Notes: a model not told the origin generated them from the letters alone. Counted from the stretch's first letter, positions 22,835-35,089 are shown. The stretch is DNA of 64,000 bases from Ulota crispa (GCA_963920765.1 OY987244.1:12092501-12156500); one strand, 5' to 3'. Numbers and translations: made by a program.

Positions 22835-23384
22835 GGAGAAATTATCTGGATACCCTAAAGTTTGCCTTATTTGTGTAGATATCCTTGGTTTCTCAAATAT
22901 TGCACAAATACAGTTGGACCATAATTTTCAAGCACTTTTATTATTGTGTATGTCACTTCCTTCTCCCTTCAACACACATTGCTATTTCTCTGTTGTATTG
23001 CACTCCCTATTTTAACCCTTAAAGCACAACAAGGCATCATATATACATGGTTGTATAATTCGCATTTGCTACCCCGTACAAGGTTTTAATTTGGGATCTC
23101 AAGTAACTCATTAGAACCACTTTGATCTATTCTTGAACTTCTTTGTTGATCTCAAATGCAGTAAAGGTGTGAATCTATTTCAAATACAAGAAAAACACCT
23201 TGTATTCTATTGGTCGCATTGGCCAACTCCGTCCTTTAGGGGTTAACATTGAGCATGAAGGAAATAGCGTGCATAACAAATAAGACGCTTGAAAATTATG
23301 GTCCAAGGGTATTTGTGCTATATCTGGAAAACTAGGGGTATCTACACAAATAAGGCAAACTTCAAGGTATTTAGATAATTTCCC
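22835..23384. mobile_element. Element C1: MULE-type MITE with 9-bp target duplication, split by B1
   Basis: Ends GGAGAAATTATCTGGATACC and, reversed, GGGAAATTATCTAAATACC. Flanks TTAAAATAA (22,826-22,834) and TTAAATTAA (23,385-23,393) match at 8 of 9. TTAA element B1 occupies its centre. Without B1 it is about 315 bp, close to C2. Confidence 0.85.
23012..23246. mobile_element. TTAA element B1 (235 bp), nested in C1
   Basis: Starts TTAACCCTTAAAGCACAAC and ends CCGTCCTTTAGGGGTTAA. Same family as B2 and B3 in reverse orientation, sharing CAAATACAAGAAAAACACC and the GATCTCAAATGCAGTAAAGG motif. C2 at 48,485 gives the empty site. Confidence 0.9.
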
Positions 23385-23393
23385 TTAAATTAA

Positions 23394-23858
23394 TTGTTAG
23401 GTTTAAGGTTTAATCACTAATGATAAAAGACTTGTTGTTAGTAAGTCCCGTTGTTAAGGTGGTGATCACTCTCAACAATCTATGTTTGTTCATTGAGCAA
23501 TATTTTGGAGTGTTTACATTTAAGTAGAAATTGCAATTAGATGTGGTTGCTTATAACCCACACCTCTTTAATTAAAAATGACTCAAGGAATAAACTAAGA
23601 CATACTAAACACTACACATGTTGAAGATAACAATAAGTTTTTTAATTTCATTAGCAAAAGCTTTTACATGTTTTAGAGAATATTAAAAAAAACCCAAGGC
23701 TTCAAGCTTCCGGCAGATTAGACAGTATTGAATTTAGCACATAACAAGTATGTTACTTCAAATTTTGAGGTAGCTGCTTCCACTACAACTATAAAGGGAC
23801 CCAAAATAAAATGATGTGGTATTACGTATAAATTGGTACTAAGCAAAACAAAGCACAT
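23394..23858. other. Intergenic, no gene seen
   Basis: AT-rich spacer between C1 and F5 with no supported exon or element end. Confidence 0.4.
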
Positions 23859-24108
23859 GACATGATATTTGTTAATTTGGGAAAAAGTCTTTCCCAAAAC
23901 AAATTGTAGGGATATTGAATTTCTCATTTTAGAGAATATTTTGGTGATTTAAAGGAATTATGTTGATAATTCCTTCAAGGCATTTTGTCACTAATGTAAG
24001 GTCTTAAAGAAATGATCATAAAATTTACTGTAAATCATCATAAAAAATTTAGAAAAATTAAAAAGTCCCAAAATTCATGTGTTCTCTAGAGTTAACAAAT
24101 ATTGCATT
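23859..24108. mobile_element. Element F5 (250 bp)
   Basis: Ends GACATGATATTTGTTAATTT and, reversed, AATGCAATATTTGTTAACT. Flanks ACAT and ACAA match at 3 of 4. The interior aligns with F6 in opposite orientation. Confidence 0.72.
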
Positions 24109-24129
24109 ACAAAGTCAATGTTAGAAATG

Positions 24130-24775
24130 AAACATACCTACGCCAGCGTAGAGATGAGGTCCACAGAAAAGTTTCCTTGTTTGCAAGTAAGTATCTGTGG
24201 CTACAAACACAATTAATAGAATAGTGGCACCAAGCAAATGGATCCCCAAATTAAGTAACAATCTTTAAACCCCCCTTTGACAAGAACTTGTCTGACTTGC
24301 ATCACATCACATCACATCCATTCTCTCGCCCTTGTCAAGTTTGCACTTTTCGATATCCACATCAGGATTTTTCTAATAGAAGCCAAGCTTTCTAAGTTTA
24401 ATAAAACATTGTACTTCTCCCATACAACCTCTCAATATGTTGTAAATTCATAAATTGACAAAGCAAGACTCCACAATACAAAGTTTCAACAGATACTGGA
24501 TAAAATTACAATGTAATCATATTCTACGATACAACAATGGAGATTGCATAGTATGTTAGAAGCAATTTTCACAGACAGTGTACTTTGAATGATAACATAA
24601 TTGTTTGGAACAAGTTTTGAAGGAAGCCATTGCAATGAGTCACCCAGAAAGCATATACCATGCAGAGAAACATCCATACGACTTACCTCAAGTACATTCC
24701 AAGGCTTAACTCTAGCAAAAATTATGTCCTGAACTCCCAAGTATGCTTTTCACGGACTGCAATTGGAAGAATGTT
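24130..24775 (-). CDS. Exon-like fragments, unrecognised
   Basis: Two minus-strand stretches have splice-like borders. Around 24,690-24,760 an acceptor TTGCAG is followed by a stretch readable as AYLGVQDIIFARVKPWNVLE and a GAG-GTAAGT donor. Around 24,135-24,200 a stretch readable as TRKLFCGPHLYAGVG ends in TAG-GTATGT. Their frames cannot be joined with confidence and one needs a shifted acceptor to stay open. Possibly remains of a host gene downstream of the murG fragment. No family recognised. Confidence 0.2.
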
Positions 24776-25119
24776 ATTCCCCATTATACATGTGGACCAA
24801 TATAAAGTGATCATCTCCATGAGGATCACTTGGTAGTGCAGATGTTTGCATCACACGGCCAGACAGTGATTACCTCCTGAGTACATGCTCTAGGCAAAAA
24901 TGCACCTCGGGGAGATCACTCCCTTGTAATTTATGGTATACACATGAGTTAAGAGGGTATATGATGGAGGACTATTTACCTTAATTGTTGTATTTTAGAT
25001 GACCGTATTATTACATAAAAAGCTACAAGAGGCATATTTCTTGCACCTTATTTTTTTTTTGCAAATTCCTTGATTTTATTTTAAAGTGGAGCTACTTTAT
25101 TTATAAAATTTATTTGTTC

Positions 25120-25400
25120 AGTTTGATCATATCTTCACTATTCTTTGTAGAAAAATCTTTCTATTACAAACAAGTATATGATGTATATCATAAAACCCAA
25201 TAACAAGCACATAAATTGAAGGGTCATTATAATCTTTCAACTCACAAGTGATGCTATTGTGTTTATTTTTTTCTATGTGATTTGTGACATATCTAATTTG
25301 AATTTGTATGATTATGATTCTAAAGAATTGATACAAATTATCAAAACATTGGCTTTTTGTTCAAATTAGAGCAAATTCTTAGAACCTCAAAAATGGCCTT
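25120..25400. mobile_element. Decayed fragment of a D-type TTAA element
   Basis: Aligns with the right third of D1 and D2, sharing CATTATAATCTTTCAA, TCTATGTGATTTGTGACAT and the AACATTGGCTTTTTGTTCA motif. The TTAA end itself has been lost. Confidence 0.6.
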
Positions 25401-26217
25401 GCCAAGTGACTAGGGCCTCCCATTGTACCAAGCCCTAACAAGTGGCTTCCTCATGGGGATTTGGTCATCAAATTGTGGCATTGCCTAAAATGGAATATCC
25501 TAGTTGTGAGCACTAACACCCAACAAAGAGATCCACAACCCTAGATTAAATAATTGTAGTGAATATAAATCTTTGTTATCTACCCTCCATTGTTAGCTTT
25601 CTTTGTTATACTATAAAAAATTTGTGCATCTCCTATTTGTTAAGGCTAATTTATTAATAAAAATTTCTACTACCAATTGTTTTTGCATACCCTACTTTAT
25701 ATGTATTACAATATATAGTATTTCATGGACCTTATAGTAACCCTACATATTATATAATTTTTTTGTTCTTTGAATTAAATGAACCCTATCTTTTAACTCA
25801 CGTAGTTCCTAAAAAATTGACTAGTGATCTCCCCAAGAAATGCGCATGTTTTCCTGGTCAATAACAACACCAAGCCAGTAGTAGTGAACATTGCTAAAAT
25901 GTGGAATATGGACATTGCAAAAGTTCATAGAATAAACATGAGTCTAATTGTTGCCGGCAACTTGTGTACTGCTTGGTTTCTAGTTTTGCTTTGTTGATAA
26001 GAGCGTGCCTAAATGAGATAGACAGGAAAGAGATGAAATATCATGATAGAACATGGGCATGTTAACTTGGTCATTTTTGAAGTTGGGAAGAATAGAACTT
26101 ACGCTAAAAAAGCATCCAAGGGAAGAGAATACATGAAAAATACCTTGCAAATAAAATTGCCCTTTCAGTATATCTGAGGCAAAGGTCTGGAATGGTCACC
26201 CATTTCCTAACATAGGC
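25401..26217. other. Intergenic, no gene seen
   Basis: Downstream of the murG fragment stop. AT-rich, no open exon or repeat recognised. Confidence 0.4.
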
Positions 26218-26879
26218 TTATGCTGTCAATGAGAGTACATGTTCAGCTAGCTCTTTTGTTGCATTTGGTCTCGCTATATCTAGAGTAGTACTTTGCATCC
26301 TCTTCTGCATTGCCTCGTCACCTATAAAGAAAGAAAGATTGCATTAGCAACGTTTCATACTTCCCTACAAGACAATATACACAAAGCTTGCATGTAGTAA
26401 AAAAATTCTGATTACCAATAGAATTAAAGAAAAGAGAAGGTTAAACAGGAACTACTCAATGAAAGAGAAAGGAGCTTAAGCTTGGCACCTAAAATCCTTA
26501 AAATCTCTGTTGCAACATTAGCTGCATTGAGATCTTGTTTTGGTAAAATAGTGGCAGCACCAGCCTCAACCGTGGGTTGAGCATTCTTCATCTGATGATC
26601 CTCAGCTACGAAGGTCGATAGAATCTGTTGCCAATCCCCAACGCTTAGCGCACTGTTGTAACAACATCACTGTACACTGCCATAAATCTAAAGGAAATTG
26701 TGCAAAACAGTCATATCACAATACACACAAGTCATAGAATTCATCCATCTCATTTTGTCAAAGCGCATACCAAAATGGCCGGTGTGGCAGTGACCAACAA
26801 GTCGTTACAAGTTATTGCACCTGCCCGTGCTACTACAATATCAGCAATGGCATACATCAGCTCCATAGCATCCACATAG
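26218..26879 (-). pseudogene. murG: C-terminal fragment of murG-type UDP-GlcNAc transferase, three exons
   Basis: MurG moves GlcNAc from UDP-GlcNAc onto lipid I; in plants it belongs to the plastid peptidoglycan pathway. Three exons join in phase: 26,879-26,771 (YVDAMELMYAIADIVVARAG, then AITCNDLLVTATPAIL), 26,624-26,489 (ILSTFVAEDHQMKNAQ..EAGAATILPKQDLN) and 26,321-26,218 (GDEAMQKRMQ..RPNATKELAEHVLSLTA, stop TAA). Borders are GT-AG. The RAGA motif, the DHQ..NA nucleotide-sugar motif and the EAGAA segment are the family's C-terminal hallmarks. The usual acidic residue after RAGA is shifted (TCNDL for T.xEL), the usual Gly-Lys/Leu-Pro reads TATP, and the IPSP turn reads LST. No N-terminal exons are seen upstream, where MITE P2 sits. 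It is therefore a truncated copy, probably non-functional, made by DNA duplication because introns remain. Confidence 0.8.
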
Positions 26880-26983
26880 CTAGCACTCATTCAAATAAAC
26901 CAACAATCAATTTTAGCAAATTTTACTCTTAGTCTTAAACTCAATTAGCTTTCCTAAATCTCCCCAAATTACACTTGTGAATA

Positions 26984-27402
26984 CACCCTTTGTCCCTCTA
27001 AAAAGTTCCAAATCAAACACATTTCTTGTACCACTAAAAAGCTCTATTTTGCTGATTTCAAATGCTGAGAAAGCATTTGTCATGTTCAATGACCTCATGG
27101 GGGCAAGTTAAGCCATTAGAGAGCATTCCTATCCTGGCAAGCTTGGCTTTGCCCATATGAGGTACCATTGTTGCTATTAGTCATCAACAACAAGGAGCAA
27201 TGCAACATGCACAAATACGGTACTTCTTTACATGGAATTTGAGTGTGGCCCCAAACAACAATATCAACATTAGTTGTTTTGCATACATTTGGTAAATAGT
27301 AAATTGATTCTAGAATGCATGTGTCACTAGCAAAAAGACTAAAAACACACAATTTATCCTTTGCAAAGAAGTTTTTTGGACATTTTAGAGGGACCAAGGG
27401 AG
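26984..27402. mobile_element. Element P2: 419-bp Stowaway-like MITE
   Basis: Ends CACCCTTTGTCCCTCTAAAA and, reversed, CTCCCTTGGTCCCTCTAAAA, flanked by TA at 26,982-26,983 and 27,403-27,404. Same family as P1 (shared CAATGACCTCATGGGGGCAA and CTTTGCCCATATGAGGTA). TA targets and CTCCCTC ends are those of Stowaway (Tc1/mariner) MITEs. Confidence 0.85.
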
Positions 27403-27673
27403 TAGTTTTCATCATTTCTTTTGTTGAGCCTCTCCTCTTGCAATTAAAACAAAGATAAACTTGCATGTAACTATAACAAGAGCCTCCTCTAGTTTTCTTT
27501 CTAAAATGTGACACTTGTAGCTCCAACTTTGATGCCCAATATTGAAATTGAGAATTTTGGGTTCTCCCACAAGAGTTTGGCTTTTTCAAGAAAGCGTGTC
27601 CACAATGACTACTGAAATGACTTGATTACAGTCGTGGAGTAAAATTTGTACGCAAGGGAATATGAAGGGATAC

Positions 27674-27819
27674 CTTAGCAGAAAGGAGTAACGGGTGAGA
27701 GTAGCAGGGATGGTGAGCAAGGCGCGTTGAAAGAAGAAATTGTCATCAAAATCAAGTTGGATTTGATCAACATTGTGAATACCTAGGTTTGCATTGAAAT
27801 TCTCAAGCGTTGCGCTGGT
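27674..27819 (-). CDS. Exon-like open stretch, unrecognised
   Basis: Minus-strand frame reading TSATLENFNANLGIHNVDQI and QLDFDDNFFFQRALLTIPAT, then LTRYSFLL, ending at a CTAAG-GTATCC donor. Mixed composition and a good donor suggest a real or former exon. It could belong to the gene that donated the murG fragment or to an unrelated one. No family recognised. Confidence 0.25.
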
Positions 27820-29649
27820 TTAAATTCCAACTCCAACTCTGCTGTTGGAACTTCTTCTTTGGCGTATCAACAATCAAAGACAACAATTTCCCAACTAATG
27901 TTTTTATTAGCGCTTGAATTTGGAAATGATCACACGTGGTCACTTCTACATGAAAATTGAAGTGTATCAATGCAAGAGATTTATGAAATCTAGAAAAATA
28001 TACCAACATATAAGAAATCATACAAAACATCCATAAATGGAATAATTGTGTTCTATAAAGTGCAAAACTAAACTATAGACTTTAAAGTGAATTTTGTAGT
28101 TAGAATCAAGCACAACAAATAATAAGTTTGAATAGGTGGAGAGGAAAGAAGCGGTCAAGTTAGATGCAACTCACAATATGACTAATTGGGACCTTTCTTC
28201 TTCTTGGATGAGTTTCCCAATACTATTTTGCAAAGTGGTTTCATACGCTTGAGAGAATCAGTTGTACCCTCTAATGGAACAAAAATATCTATTGGATTAT
28301 GTACCCTTTCATATGATCTACCTTTTAACTCCATAATCGTACTTTGTAATGTATCAATGCCTGATAATACATGTTGTTGCAACCAAGATTCTCCTTCAAC
28401 CATTTTCTCTAAAATAGAGAATTGCCTTCTAATCTTTTGGGTGAGGTCTATAGGTGTTTCTTGCCTTGGAGGTACTACAATGGAACAGGGGTCTCTCAAA
28501 ATCTCGTCATAAGAAACAAAGCAAGAAGCACGTTCTTCTAGAGAAGCAAAAGTTGTCATTTGTGACACATCACAATTTTGAAGGTTTTGTGGCACTGTCC
28601 ACTTTCCACCAACTTGTGAATCAAAGTACCTCTCACACGCTCCAACCAATTGCTAATTAGTTGCTCCAAAAATCAATTGGAATACTCTCAAGACATGTTT
28701 GCATATATTTGCTTGTCCAACTTTAGCACAACTACAATTTGCCCATTCAGATGATGGATTAGATATATAATAATCCACCTTGGTTTTGTGGCTACCATCT
28801 TGAACTAGTACAGAACCGTTTGGATTGGATGGAAAGAGAACATCTTCTTCTTTAATTTTTCCTGCCTTCAATACCATATCACAAATAATCTCATTTTTGT
28901 GTTTGTTTTTCACAAAACCATGGCATTTAAGGAAGTTCAAGTACCAATAATGGTGTATAAGATTGGAAGTCAAGAACCATACCAACCAATCAAGTCGTTT
29001 AGGTCTTAGAGTTTTCTAACTCAAAGCTTGTTGTTGTTTGAGGACATTGTGATATGCTTCAATAGCAGCATTTGTATCTTGTCCAGCATGAGGAAATTGC
29101 CTTGTTGCTTTTATCCACATACCTAATACATTTCATAACAAAATAACAAGTTAGCTTTGTTTAAATGGAACGAAACTTAGATACAGTAATTTATATACAA
29201 ATCAACAACTTTAAAAACTACATATAATTCAAAATTGAAACAAATTCTAAAAGTGGTTAGTTTGCACTAAATAAAAGGAATGACTCACCAATCTTAGAAA
29301 CCCAAGTTTGTTTAAAATATGTGATGAAGGAAGTTTCACTTGAGTATTGAGTGAATATTTGGTCCAATAAGGTACAAGCCACTTCTTCTGATTCCACTAC
29401 TGTCTTGTTATAAGAGACCATGTACATTACCATGCCAAGTTTTTTCATTATGTCCACTCTTACTTCAAGGGACCAAACCTTTTTAATCAAGTGATTTAGC
29501 CAACAACGTTGAACATGCCATAGGCATAGCAAAATTGCAACTGAATTGCCCCAAACAAGCCTGTGTTCACAAAGAAAATAGATTAGAAATTTAGGTTTTG
29601 AAATTCTATAACTCATTGTAATTGAAGAAGACAAAAAAATCAATCAAAT

Positions 29650-30970
29650 TATTTGTGACATTTCAAATGAATTTTTTATACTAAAGATATTAGTGATCAT
29701 ATAAAATTCAAACACCTTAAGAATGCAGTGAATTTTTTGTACTATTAAACCAAAAAGTGGTGATTACAAGGAATTGACCAACTTTTAATATAAAGTTACA
29801 TATATACAATTAAAGGTGTCTTTGCCTTTGTAACCCACTAACTATTGCACCAGTAAGTGCCAAAATTTCATAAATAGGAAAAATCCTTAAAAGAAAGAGA
29901 CATGTACAGTAGTTATTGTGCACTAAACTCTATGGCCAAGAAAAAGTACCAACCATAGTTTTATACCCAATACTACCTGGAAAGCTGAGAACAAAGTGAA
30001 AATAATTTTAGAAAACAAATCTTTATCTTCAAGTAATTCAAAGTGAACGGTGGAAAGCATGGCAAAACCCTACATTAAAAAAAACAATGATGATGTAAGT
30101 TCCCCTTTTTAGCTATTTGATACTCAAGTTTGAGAAGTTAGTGGGATTTAGGATGTGACATACAATATGAAATGATCTAAGATTTGACTCTAAAGTCCTA
30201 AACCACTGTAAATACAAAGTGTGAGAGCAGTTTAATCATTTAAACTATAAAAGTTCAAATTTTGAATAATAGATGAATTTAAGTAGGTTCTACACAAAGA
30301 AGGAATTGTTTTTTTAATTAACGTATATTTTATCATATTTTTATGTTGGTTTTTTGACATTATAGAATACCTATATTAATTTTTTTCTCAGATACTCTAT
30401 AGTACAAAGAAACTTAGTTTTGTTTTGCTTCAACAAACTAACATTATTAATTTGAATTACTGGAGTTCTAAAATGACTTTATAACGTAAGAGAAAAATGT
30501 AAAGAAAATCCACAATAAGGATATGAAGTTGTCATCCTAATAAAAACAAAGTCTGTTTTTCAATATACTCTAGAAATTTATTAACAATTCTAGATTATTT
30601 AATTTAAGTTTCAATGTTAAGTATTGGTGAGAATAATAGCATAAATAGTGAAATGAATATGATGAATGGATCATGTTTTACTGTATGGAATCTCACAAGT
30701 TATGTTAATTTCTTGAATTGTATGTGATATTGCATCTTTACATCTCTAAAAATCCAAAATATCCCTAGTCAAGCTAGTAAACTGTAGTCAATTTAAATTT
30801 ACTTATAAAAAGTCAAATTCAATCTTGTCATGCTCATGTTTTTGTAGGTCTGAAAATAATGGCAGAAGTTTTGCTAAAACATCAACTGCAAACCTTCAAA
30901 CCTTCATGTGTGAATGACATACAGCAATGTGTACACGCGTGGTTTAACAAAGTGCATCATTAAAATTGAG
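29650..30970. other. Intron-like AT-rich gap of the MULE gene
   Basis: Very AT-rich, no open exon, no recognisable element ends. Lies between MULE exons at 31.3 and 29.5 kb together with O2. Confidence 0.45.
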
Positions 30971-30981
30971 TAACTTTTTTT

Positions 30982-31245
30982 GGGAATTGATATGTGCACA
31001 CCCAGTGGTTAATATATATGCACACCCGGTGGTTAAAATATGCACACCCGATGGTTAATATATGCACACCCAAGTAGTTAAGTTTTAGGTATTTGCTAGT
31101 AATAAATTAAATTTGGAAAGTTTGAATTCATATTTGGATTTAGAGACCTTGAGTTACTGTAGAACCACAAAGGATGTTATAATTGAAAAATGTCTAATGA
31201 AAATGTTCAAGTTTTTTACAAACAAGGGTAAAGATAATAATTTGC
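30982..31245. mobile_element. Element O2: partial copy of MULE-type fold-back O
   Basis: Begins GGGAATTGATATGTGCACACC like O1 (first 20 bases compared) and shares GGATTTAGAGACC and the TAATGAAAATG..CAAGTTTTT block. The right arm is missing. Contains the four-unit repeat at 30,990-31,081. Confidence 0.65.
30990..31081. repeat. About 22-bp tandem repeat, four units
   Basis: Four units of TATGCACACCCGGTGGTTAA plus two A/T bases, with small length changes, inside O2. It appears to be local amplification of the element's terminal sequence. Confidence 0.9.
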
Positions 31246-33189
31246 CCCTTAGCTAAGCTAAGCATTCACAAACTCACAAGGAAAACAAGGAGATTATTGC
31301 TAAATTTTGATAACTTACCTGACAACATTGATTTCCACGTCCGCATTATCCACCATGAAAGCATTTGGTTTCCAATCAAGGTTTAGTGTCCTCATTTTAT
31401 CATTGATTTTTGACATCCACAATGATATATCATCACCCTTGGCACTATCAATGATTATCCATGCTACCGGGATGCCATTGCAATAAGTATCAAATACCAT
31501 AAGTGTAAACAAGTGATATTGCAATAGTCCACAAATTGAATTAGTAAGATGTAATAATACAATGTGTAAATAGTTTATGTTTTTTCCGATTTCAAAGTAA
31601 AACATACATAATTTTTTTTGAACATGTTATAATTTATTTTAGCATTATCTTATTTCATACCTATAAAGCACTTGTAGAACATCCCTACAAATTTTATGAT
31701 ATCTAAAGTATATTTAGGTGACAAGTTAATACCATTTTTGATGAAAATAACACAATTTTATATATCAAATTTCTGAAAATTTCTATATAATACAAAGGAA
31801 ATTGCATTTTCACTTCAAAAAAATGATTTTTTGATTTATGAGAATGTCACTTCATATATACTAGCAACAAGCAATCAAGAAAAAAGATAGGTACCTTATA
31901 CTTATTTGTTCCAAATGTGGCATCACAAACTATAATGCTTTTATGGCCAAATTCTAACATTTTGTTAGATTGCCAAGGTGATTATAAACCTAATATATAG
32001 GCTTCAGATTCCCTTGAGCTTGAAATCTTGTTTTGTTAGGAAAAAACCAAGTCTAGATGCTCTTTCATCCACATATCAACACTAATACAATCATCTTTGT
32101 GTTTTTGATATTTTTTCTTGGTCCATTTTCTAGAGAGATTCATAATATCTCTCATCAAAAGGTAATTGTCTCCTGAAATATCTTCTTCATGTCCATGGAC
32201 ATCAAACTTTGCTTGCAATAATTGTGTATGTTGAGCAATAATTTGAGATGCAGTACAATTTTTAGACAAATTTTCCTCAATCCACGCTCTCATTGGGAAA
32301 GATAAATTTTGTGTATAGCCTTTTGTTTTTCTGCACTTGGATCTAAATAACCGTGACAATGGACTCCTTCTTTATCAGTATGCCCTACATGATAATATAT
32401 TATCTGTGATACACTTAGCCACAAGTATAATTGCTTAACTGAAAAATAACATAGACATCCTCTTTTTATAGGAGGACCTCCTTCAGCACTGTACAATCTA
32501 CTATTAGATCCACTTTTGGGTTTGGAGGATTTATCACTCAAGGACAATAGTGGAGTTTGAAAGTCTTCAGGACCATATGAGCATTCATACCTACAAAAGA
32601 AAAACAAAATTATTACAAACATATAATAACATTCTTATGCATTGATTTGTGTTTGATAGCATTAGAGGATCTTCTAAAGTTTTGCATAGAAAGCCCAAAA
32701 TACATGACCGGTCTGGATCTAGTTAAATAATCTGTTTGGAGTGTATCCTTAAACCTGACATTACTACACACTGTAATATGGATTTTGTTTCTTTTACCTT
32801 CTTAGCAATGATGTATTATTTTCTAAATAACCATAATAAATTCTATTACAAAACCTCCACAGAAAAGCAATATTCAATCATTTGAGGAGTACTTAGGTTT
32901 GGGAATTTTTGGTTTTTCACCCTCAAAAGAGTATTTATTGAAAATTCTTTCAAACAAATCCGGATGTCCCAAAATTGGAATTTTTCTCAAATCAATACAT
33001 ATTTTGTTCATAACTGTCCAATTATTGCAATGACAAGCGTTGCATATGTGTTTGTGAAAAAATTGAGGTTTAAATTGACATTGTTGAACAAATTGATGAT
33101 GTTGCATGAATCTTTTATTTCTGGGAGAGCTGAATTTGATTATTTTTTAGACAAGCTTAAAAACTACATAAGATAGGAGATAACTTTAA

Positions 33190-33719
33190 ACTTGACATGT
33201 TAGAGATTCCAAAGAAAAAGAAAACACAACAATATCACTTTTAGTTTGATTTTAACATTTGAACATGAGAGTGTTAAAACTGCAAAAGTGACTTGAGGTT
33301 TTCTAATCCTTATTTCACATGTCAAATCTAAAAAGTTGGTCATCAAAAAAATATGAGGTTTAAGGTCATTTCATGTTTAACCTCAACCAGTTTACGGCAT
33401 TCAAAATCTACACTTGTATTTTTTTTTAAATGGATTTCTAATGTGGATTTTTCTCCAAGCTCTAGTGTATTTGAGGGTCATTTTCAAGACCTTCCAACAC
33501 TAGAAAATTCAAGATTGTAGTGGACATCCTTGTACAAAATCTTGAATAGAAAAATCATGAACATTCCTTTTCAAAATCAGATTTTTGATGTTGAAAATAG
33601 ACTTCAAATCAAACTTGTGTTCAAAAGAAAATACCAAAAATGGTAATTTGATAAGATTTTATTTGTCTTCAAAGTTTTGCAAACACCCAAATTTGGTGCC
33701 TTGGGCATTTAGGGATTAA
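33190..33719. mobile_element. D-type TTAA element D3, left end lost
   Basis: The right end GCCTTGGGCATTTAGGGATTAA (last 20 bases compared) closes at TTAA 33,716-33,719. The interior aligns with D1 reversed (GACATGTTAGAG, CAACAATATCA, CTAGTGTATTTGAGG). The left TTAA is not found; sequence homology fades near 33,190, next to a MULE exon. Confidence 0.7.
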
Positions 33720-34379
33720 AGACTCAAAAAAAGGGAAAGGGTGATATTAGCACAAGGACCTCTATATTGGTACAATAAGAATTCTTTTATGTCAAAAAAA
33801 GTATCCAGAAATTTGGTGTTCACAATATTCTTTGAGAGAGAGAATTGGCAATTTTAGTCACTTTTTCACTCCAAGTTTTAGTGTTAAGGTGGTTGCTAGG
33901 TATACTAAACACACCAATCTGTGGACCTACGGTGTTAAGTTCATGTTCTTCACATAGAGAAAAATGTAGCTTTTTGGAAATTCACCACTAGGAGACCTAT
34001 ATGGAAGTATTGAAATCATCTTTTGATGTAGACCTTGAACTGATTAATCTACTAGGGTAGAAGGGGATAAAATTAGACTAATCACAAAAAAAAAAAGACT
34101 AATCTTATTTGTATCTTTCCTCATGTACAAATTGAAGTTTTCCCACCCTTAAATGAACACACAAATGTGTTTAATAAACCGAGCTATCAATCAATGTCAA
34201 ACGAGGCAAAATTGACATAAACTCTCACAAAAAAGTATATTGTGTCTTTAAATTTGAGGTAAGATAAGAAAACTTATTATAATCAAACATGTTTGTTAGC
34301 AATAGAGTGTAATCAATTGTTGATTTCATTCATTTTTTCAATGTATGTAAATACAAAGAAGAGGAACATATCAAGTTTG
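33720..34379. other. Intron-like spacer, no gene seen
   Basis: AT-rich DNA between D3 and the presumed first MULE exon. No exon or element end recognised. Confidence 0.4.
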
Positions 34380-34659
34380 TCAAAGGAAATTTGTAGCTTG
34401 TGGCCTCTTCAATTCTCCAAGGTCTTTTTTCTTAACAACTTGAACTTTAAAGGTTGTTGGTGCTATTGGATTTTCACACTCTCCTTTAATAAAATCATTA
34501 ATTAAAGTTGATGGAATGTAAGTCACTAAAACTCCCTTCAACTCTGACGTACCTAAAACTTTATGCATTTCTTTCTCAAACTTCAAAGCTTCATAACTCA
34601 AATGTCCATTGACAACTTGGACCACAAACGGACAATCAGCACTTGACATACTTGATTTC

Positions 34660-35089
34660 AAACCCTAAAATTTAATACCACCCTAAACCCAAGTAAACAA
34701 CTACACACAAATATGAGGAGAATGACAAAGAAAGAGATCTAAGATTCAAAAAGATAGAATAACTAGAAGCCTAAACAATGAAGAGAGAGACTTAAGAATA
34801 AAAAGAAATGACAACTACAAGATATAATACAAAGAGAAGGGTTTAAGTTTCAAAAAGATAGAAAAACTACAAGATAGAATAACAAAGAGAGATTTCAAAT
34901 TCATAAGAAAAAGACAAGTAGAAAGAGAGAATAACAATATGAACTTGTACACATCTCCAATGTGCACTGATTTAACTAAGACTTGCTTGCTGGTATAGTA
35001 CAGCCGCATCCAGATTCCAACATTCCTGCTTGACAACTCTCTAAGCATAATCAACAAAATGGTAACTCTAGTAGGACCAGCACCCCTCC
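34660..35089. other. Upstream flank of the MULE gene, nothing recognised
   Basis: Purine-rich plus strand with repeated ACAAAGAGAGA-type runs; no exon supported. Confidence 0.35.

Larger units (their letters stand above)
28182..34649 (-). pseudogene. Mutator-like (MULE) transposase with SWIM zinc finger, broken
   Basis: Exons on the minus strand are 34,649-34,380 (probable N-terminus, MSSADCPFVVQVVNGHLSYE), 33,107-32,890 (His/Cys-rich), 32,590-31,895, 31,518-31,319, 29,560-29,289 and 29,122-28,182. Most joins keep phase (NVV-R-LVWG, KIG-MWIK, KYK-YHLF). Catalytic marks of the MULE DDE domain are present: CDATFGTNKYK (first Asp), AFMVDNADVE (second Asp), CLWHVQRCW, and TNAAIEAYH with the late Glu. 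The C-terminus has a SWIM finger, WANCSCAKVGQANICKHVLR. Damage: a frameshift near 32,300, in-frame stops near 32,035, 31,980, 29,035 and 28,653, and a TTGCAA where the acceptor before YHLFTL should read CAG. Long intron-like gaps hold other elements (O2). No terminal repeats were found, so it may be a dead transposon or a lost domesticated gene. Confidence 0.85.

Noticed and set aside
27116-27589. 157-codon minus ORF
   Set aside because: Most of it lies within Stowaway-like MITE P2 and its flank.
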